Source of the DNA: Pagrus major
Lineage: Eukaryota; Chordata; Actinopteri; Spariformes; Sparidae
Length of the DNA: 64,000 nucleotides
Direction of reading: 5' to 3'
Assembly: GCF_040436345.1 (NCBI RefSeq)
Contig: NC_133230.1
Span: forward strand, 24,438,197 to 24,502,196
Numbering within the stretch: position 1 is the stretch's first letter; every line of letters begins with the position of its first letter. Of the stretch, positions 58,901-64,000 are shown piece after piece. The notes under the pieces were generated by a model. It had not been told where the DNA came from. It ran no database searches and saw nothing but the letters and a program-made list of their open reading frames with translations. Position numbers and translations under genes: made by a program.

Positions 58901-61900
58901 GCCACCCCTGCCACCCTGCTAATTAGCACTTTTCAATTTCTCGCCTGCGTGAGGCCTCGCAGGGAGGTTGTCAGGTGGGGTGGACGAGTCTAGCCAGTGC
59001 TGAGATAGAGCTGGACTAGATAGATTAAAGATCGGCAGATGGTGAATAAGAATGATCATGCTCTTATTCTGGAGTGCTGAACTGCTTCTCCTCCAAAGCT
59101 GCACTTGTTTAGGCCTGAAAATGCCAGAGGAGGTTTATTTGTTAACCAAAACAGCTAACAAAGCCAAGGGCTGTCTGACCTTCCCCCTCTTTACACAAGA
59201 ATCCTCAGCCTCAAAAAAACTAACTCAGCATGGTATTTCCTTGAGCACTCGCTCAGCTCGGACTGCAAAGCGGGGAAAGTACAGAGAGGCATGAACAGCA
59301 TCACTTGTCATGTGGCATGTTCAGCAGGCCTTTGAAGCCCATCCTCCCTGCCTCCCCAGTTAGCCTGTTTATCGCACGCCTCATCTATGAGACAGCTCTG
59401 AGCTACTCCAGCAAGGTTTACACGTGAGCCAGCGGGAGGCAGATGGGGACAGGCACTAGAGAAGGGGGGGTGCGCATGGCAACGTGTGGTGCCTGTCTGC
59501 ATGTGAGTGTTTGTGATCAGGGTAGAGGCCATATTTGCATTTCTCTGTGTAGTGGCGCCTTCATATGGAAAGCTCGTACCTCACATTTGTTTTCATTTCA
59601 GTGACTCATGTGATTGCATGCTTGAGATAAAACCCTCTCTGTGGCTTTCTCAGATCCCAAAAAAGGCTTGTTTTAGGGATAGTGACAATATGCATGTTAA
59701 CACGATCAGGGTGTCTACTGGGAATCACTTGATTTAATGCCTTTAAGACTTTTTCAAGATCATTTTTGACCAAATTTAAGACAGATTTTTGGACCAATCA
59801 TTTTTTTTGGCAAGGATAAAAGTATGTAGTCTATATGTGGTCAGACGCAGTGGAAGGTTCTATGTAGCTATATGGTTGCTAATCTACATTTTGCCAACAG
59901 GTAAGTATTTTAGAGTCGGTAGTAGGTTTAAAGATTTGTAACATCGTAAATGTGGAATTTCACACGACGAGATGAGAAAGGCATTAGAAAGTGCAACCGA
60001 AAATGACGGCAAAACACAGTGAAGAAATGACATAAAATATTAGGTTTCTTTCTTTCTGTTCAGGCGTCGTATGTAAATGTGACAGCACAGAATTGGACAT
60101 ATCTGACACTGATCAGTCGTTATTTTCAGATCCCTGGCCGATTGGTCGGTGCATCTCTACAGAATATTTAATTACTTTTATTCAAGTTTAAGACTTTTTA
60201 AGGACCTGTAGACACCCTGTGTGTTATGTGTATTTATGTAGATGTATGGTTGTTGTACCTGGCATTGCTCTGAAAGCCTGTGATGCTCCTCAGTGTGCTT
60301 CTGTTTAACCTCATCCTGTCAGAGAGGAGAGAAGGGAAATGAAAGGGAAGATGAGCACAACAACGATAAGGGTGACACAGCAACTTGTTGCCAGCCAATT
60401 AAACACGCTTGTCAAGAGTCACATTACGGCTGCCATTAACAGTAAAAGCAAATCAAGCGAGAGCACTGAGACACTGAGATTAAGAAGCCTACACTGCCCC
60501 CAAGTGGACTCATGGTGCTACAGCGTAATTTGGCATATTGGGTTTTAATCTTCAGTCTGCAATGAGGTCATCAGAGCAGCTCTCTGAAGGTGGTTGAACT
60601 TCAGTGGTTTGGAAAATGAAACTTGTCTTAATGAAGGTATAGAACTGTGTGAATTTTGGTTGTAGTGTCTCAGTAGTCTCTGACTGAGAAGATGTGCTCC
60701 GGTGAGCACAGTGGATGAGCCATGTTGCCATTAACAGCAACACTCACACAAACAGCCAAGAGGGTGGGGGGGTGGTGGGCGATAAATGGTGGACAGAGTG
60801 GTTTAGAGCACCTAGAGACAATGACACCCACATACACACTCCTCTCCTACACAACCGAATGCAGTCTGGCTTATAGGCAAACACAAAAGACCCCTGACTA
60901 CCTCGTTTCTTTTCTTCTTTCTCCTCTCACTCCTTCTTCCTCTCCCTCTCTGACCCCTTTCCTGGCACCTCGCCAGGTCCGTCTCTTTGGCAGCATAATG
61001 AGCCTTTTCAGAGTGAGAAGGCAGTCGAATGTTAATTAGATCAAATCGGCCCTTTCAGGGTGGTGGGAATGGGGAAACAATCGTGCCAGAGGAGTGCGGG
61101 CCACTTAAGGTTCCAGAGAGGAGAAATGGAGGCTGGAAACAGATGGTAGGCTGCCAGGAGTATCTCCCCCGTGTCTCCTGCTGTTTTTTTTCCCCTCACT
61201 CCCTCAACCTACATTTCCTTTCTCCTGTCCCTCTCTCTCCCCCCTTTCATGAGTGTGAACTGACAGTCTCGTCATGGGTTACTTCCAGGCATTACAATCT
61301 GCCTGGGATGCTGCCAAAAAACCACACCCCTCTCACAGAGTTGTTATTTATTTCCCTGGTTTCCAACACACAGACACTCATTAGAAAATATCTCAGAGGC
61401 AGAGCAATGTGCAGGTTATCATGGATCTTATTCAGTACAAATATTTTTCTTACACTTGCCAGATAGATCCATGACACTTTTTGCTCCCTTCAACACCCTG
61501 TTGCAGCGCTTTCCCCGCCGCTCTCGTCAACAACGTTAAATGATACTGGTTATGTAAACAGCGACCACACAGAAACCAGGTCTCTGGGATTCACAGATGA
61601 CTGGTGCACTGGAGCGCTGGCTACTGTTCAAGTGCTGATTCAGTGCACATGATAAATAAAGGGGAGCAGAACCGGCAGACCAGAAATAAAAGCAAGAGGA
61701 CAGCATGTTCAGCCCGTAGATTTAGTGCACATCAGCCAATCAGAGGCAGACGTATAATAAATATACAGTACATATTTAGGAAGAGGCTCCATTGGTTTTG
61801 TGTCCAGGGACCCCTCCTACAAAGAGGCTGTGTCTGTGTTTACAGTGGTGAAGATCAGCTGTCTGTGCAGTGCATCGGCTTATTGATTGAGCCGCTCGTG

Positions 61901-62770
61901 TGTGTGGAGTGCGTTGATGTATGTGTGTGTGTCAGACTGAGGCAGAGCAGCTGTTTCAGAGTTTCTGCATACCCATGGGGCCTAAGGTCAGTGACAGTGT
62001 GGCATTTCACAGCCCAGCCGGGGGTACTGTATGTGCACATGTGTCTCTGCCTATCTGTGTTAAACACGAGATCTGAAACCTGCAGTATAGAGTAGAGCTA
62101 GTGATGTTAAACATAGCATCTCTGATCTCATGCTATCGATGATAACAAGGTCTTTTGTTTGGGATGAAAGCTATTAAAGCATCTATCTGAGCACCTGAGG
62201 GATTTTTTTTCTGGCTAGAAATACAACAAAAGCTCCACAGAGGGGGGAAAAATTAAAAAATCAGACCCGAGTGGGATCACACACACAGAAAAAAAAAACT
62301 AATCCATGTCTTTTCAGGATTCTGGATTTGTTAAGATTTGGTTTCTACAAAGCATCTACACCCAACCAATAGCTCTATTAGCAGTCGCCTTTGTCAATCC
62401 CACACCAGTCAGTCACAGCAGCAGTCCACCTCCTGTCCACAAGCCTTTGTGCTCCATCACTGGATGGGTGTGTCCAGCCAACATGTCTGACATCTATGTA
62501 AAACGGGTTGGTGCAGCATGAAGAGACTGAACAAAGGGGTGGGCGGGAGTGTGAGAGTGGAAGCAGACTGGAGGGTGCGTGCTGAACCGTATGATCACTG
62601 GAGTGTCCAGAGTGTCTGATTCACACCTGTGCTGCTGTGTCTCTCTTGGTCATGTGAGGTGGCTGCTTCCCCCTCCCCGCTGACTCCGCCACGCGCTTCG
62701 CCTGTCCATCATCTGTAGGGCTCTTGACGTCCGACCTCTTCTCCGGCTTCTCGCTCACCACCCTCTTACC
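52984..62770 (-). CDS. ccdc9b: Coiled-coil domain-containing protein 9B, 5' exons outside window
   Basis: Ten exons on the minus strand join in phase to 432 residues and a TGA stop: 62627-62770, 60259-60315, 57578-57756, 55620-55669, 55455-55505, 54912-55008, 54179-54212, 53505-54081, 53343-53425, 52984-53010. The first in-window exon starts GKRVVSEKPEKRSD, as in the middle of CCDC9/CCDC9B. The diagnostic block is in 57578-57756: EEYVRWKKEREQIDRERVAR, then HKNAKGQWRRAWDMDKTENM, the core of the CCDC9 family. A Gly/Arg-rich stretch follows (SSRGGRNARRGQSRTAGDSR), then TFEEFLEELDALTELD and a Ser/Pro/Gln-rich tail with a KKVRFLEEL motif. Paralog CCDC9 associates with exon-junction-complex/mRNA factors; CCDC9B itself is poorly characterised. 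The last exon adds only eight residues (AREHGKIV). No N-terminal exon was found between 62770 and 64000. Confidence 0.9.
55105..55200. repeat. Short repeat remnant in a ccdc9b intron
   Basis: AAGGTCCGGTGTGAAGGATT resembles the inverse of the end of the 23657-23856 family. It is followed by AAGATAAGATAGATAAGATG, TACCTTTATTGATCCGCCGC and AGGATAAATTC, similar to a retroelement 3' end common in fish. Confidence 0.45.
56795..56846. repeat. Solo terminus related to the foldback at 51515-52147
   Basis: It reads GCACATGCACAGTACCGATC, then AGGCAGCTGGCGAGAATCAG and GTACTAACA. This aligns with the right arm at 52101-52147 (GCATGTGCAGAACGGATCGG, GCAGCCGGTACGGACCGG, GTACTGACA). No partner arm was found nearby. 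Confidence 0.6.
57149..57345. repeat. Left arm of the fish hairpin repeat, ccdc9b intron
   Basis: It includes GAAATATGCTTTCTTGC, AGATGAGAAGATTGATACCA, CTCTCATGCCTGTCTGTTAA, ATATGAAGCTACAGCCAG and CTTAGCATAGAGACTGGAAG, matching the left arm at 21289 onward. The right arm is absent. Confidence 0.75.
59707..60219. mobile_element. hAT-like non-autonomous element with CAGGGTGTCTAC inverted ends
   Basis: CAGGGTGTCTAC at 59707-59718 is exactly inverted at 60208-60219. Inside each end both arms also carry TTTAAGACTTTTT-type sequence. The CAGGG start resembles hAT superfamily ends. The interior at about 60095-60160 includes CCGATTGGTCGGTGCATCTC, resembling part of another DNA element. No transposase frame remains, and an 8-bp target duplication is not evident, so superfamily assignment is tentative. 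Confidence 0.7.
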
Positions 62771-64000
62771 CTGGAGAGACAGTTACACATATTAGAGTTT
62801 CATAACTGTGGCAATGTGCAGTGTAATATAAGAGTCCTTAATCGTGTCCAAATTGTGCACAAGAATAATTACCTTGAGGGTACAATTATTAATTTGTAAT
62901 GCACAATAACAGTAATTTATGAGAATAAATCAAAACATGTACCCCTGCCACCTGCTGGCCAGAGGATTCTCTGGACAGAGAGATGATTTTGATAACTCAA
63001 ATTGATGCTTTTATCCAGCAGCTTTCTGATTGAACAAGATTACATATTGTGCCTCACACAGCTGCACATTTCAAGCCATGCTAGCAGTGTGCCTGTCGGA
63101 CTGTCAGACTGACAGACCTCAAAGCAGGTTAGGCGTCTGTCTAATACTGCAACTTTCTAACGAATCTAATGTATATACTTAGCGTGTAATTAACATAATA
63201 CAATAATAATATGCTAAATATGCAAGTTTCCTGCTCAACCAGGTTGGATGCATTGCCATGACATGTGGTAAAGATGTCAGTGGTGTCCAGAGAATGTAAC
63301 CTAATGATCTCCAGACCTCTCCAGCAAATTCACATTTCATTTGATTAGTCAAAAACTTTGGTTTAAGACCAAATATCTGCTCCACAATTGACAATCCCAT
63401 CAGCCTCAAGTGAACTTTATGTTAATTGCTTATTAGCTAATGTTAGCACGCAAACACAAACACATGTTAAACATTTCTAAACAGCAGTATTTTAGCATTG
63501 TTATAATGAGCATGTTAGCATGTTAATGTTAGCATTTAGCTACCTTTCACAACCTGGTTGAGCAGGAAACTGGCTTATTTAGCATATTATTATTATATTT
63601 AGTTAATTACAAGTATATACATTAAATTCATTTGAAAGTTGCAGTATTAGACAGACGCCTAACCTGCTTCGAGTACTGGCCCAATTCAAGAACTGAAGAA
63701 ATGTTATATTTAGTACTTAATATTAATATTAATAATAATAATAAGGCTGGGTATCGAACTTTGGTACTTTTATGGCACCGACCAAGTTGCCTCGATGCGA
63801 TCGTGTATCAACAAATGTATTTTCGATTAGATTTCACGACAGCAGGAGTTAATCTCATCAGCGTCAGCGAGCCAATAAGAATGCAGCAAGCTTGTTGTGC
63901 CAAGATCTAGTAGTCACCAGGATTGGCAGTCTCGAGGCATGCAGTAAAAACACTAAGTTACGCCCAGAGACAGGGCTCACCAAGTATATGTGTAGTGTAA
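62771..64000. other. Non-coding sequence upstream of the first in-window ccdc9b exon
   Basis: No exon of ccdc9b with acceptable phase and family motifs was found here. The stretch contains the foldback element at 63118-63673 and a TAATAT-rich patch near 63718-63745. It is probably intron of ccdc9b. Confidence 0.5.
63118..63673. mobile_element. Foldback element with inverted arms of about 125 bp
   Basis: The left arm (63118-63246) includes AAGCAGGTTAGGCGTCTGTC, TAATACTGCAACTTTC, AATGTATATACTT and TTTCCTGCTCAACCAGGTTG. The right arm (63550-63673) has the same landmarks reverse-complemented in opposite order. The arms differ by some substitutions and small indels. The roughly 300-bp centre contains AAAACTTTGGTTTAAGACCA, CCCATCAGCCTCAAGTGAAC and ATGTTAGCATTTAGCT, belonging to a very common percomorph repeat also seen at 16099-16305. 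Confidence 0.85.

Overview
This is vertebrate nuclear DNA, most likely from a percomorph teleost fish. The genes are split by GT-AG introns. The intergenic and intronic DNA is full of short foldback elements, a tRNA-derived SINE, CA/GT microsatellites and a decayed Tc1 transposase. Several repeats match, from memory, families that are very common in perciform-type fish. The species cannot be named from the sequence alone.

Four protein-coding genes were reconstructed by translating both strands and checking splice sites and phase at every junction. (1) 1-1107, minus: ankrd63, single exon, running off the left edge. (2) 18515-38105, minus: plcb2, phospholipase C beta 2, with 32 coding exons in continuous phase encoding about 1,291 residues. 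(3) 42078-42791, plus: inafm2, a single-exon, one-pass membrane protein with an InaF motif. (4) 52984-62770, minus: ccdc9b, ten exons in the window; the 5' end lies beyond the right edge. From established knowledge, human 15q15.1 has the same order and orientation (ANKRD63, PLCB2, INAFM2, CCDC9B), which supports the ortholog names.

Between genes: 1.3-17.9 kb (ankrd63 to plcb2) has no supportable gene but holds a young SINE with a perfect 12-bp target duplication and decayed repeats. 38.1-42.0 kb holds a dead Tc1-like transposase and the inafm2 leader. 43.7-52.5 kb holds a tandem satellite of about 155 bp per unit, hairpin repeats and a nested foldback element. 59.7-60.2 kb and 63.1-63.7 kb hold further inverted-repeat elements inside or next to ccdc9b.

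The four genes do not form a pathway; they are a conserved neighbourhood. plcb2 is the signalling enzyme (G-protein-activated PIP2 hydrolysis); the other three have little defined biochemistry. I found no convincing new biological system. The most useful second-look items are a GC-AG intron in plcb2, a pure CAG/CTG tract encoding polyalanine, loss of the C-terminal PDZ ligand in plcb2, an upstream ORF whose stop overlaps the inafm2 start codon, a possible PP1-docking motif in ccdc9b, and several nested foldback repeats.
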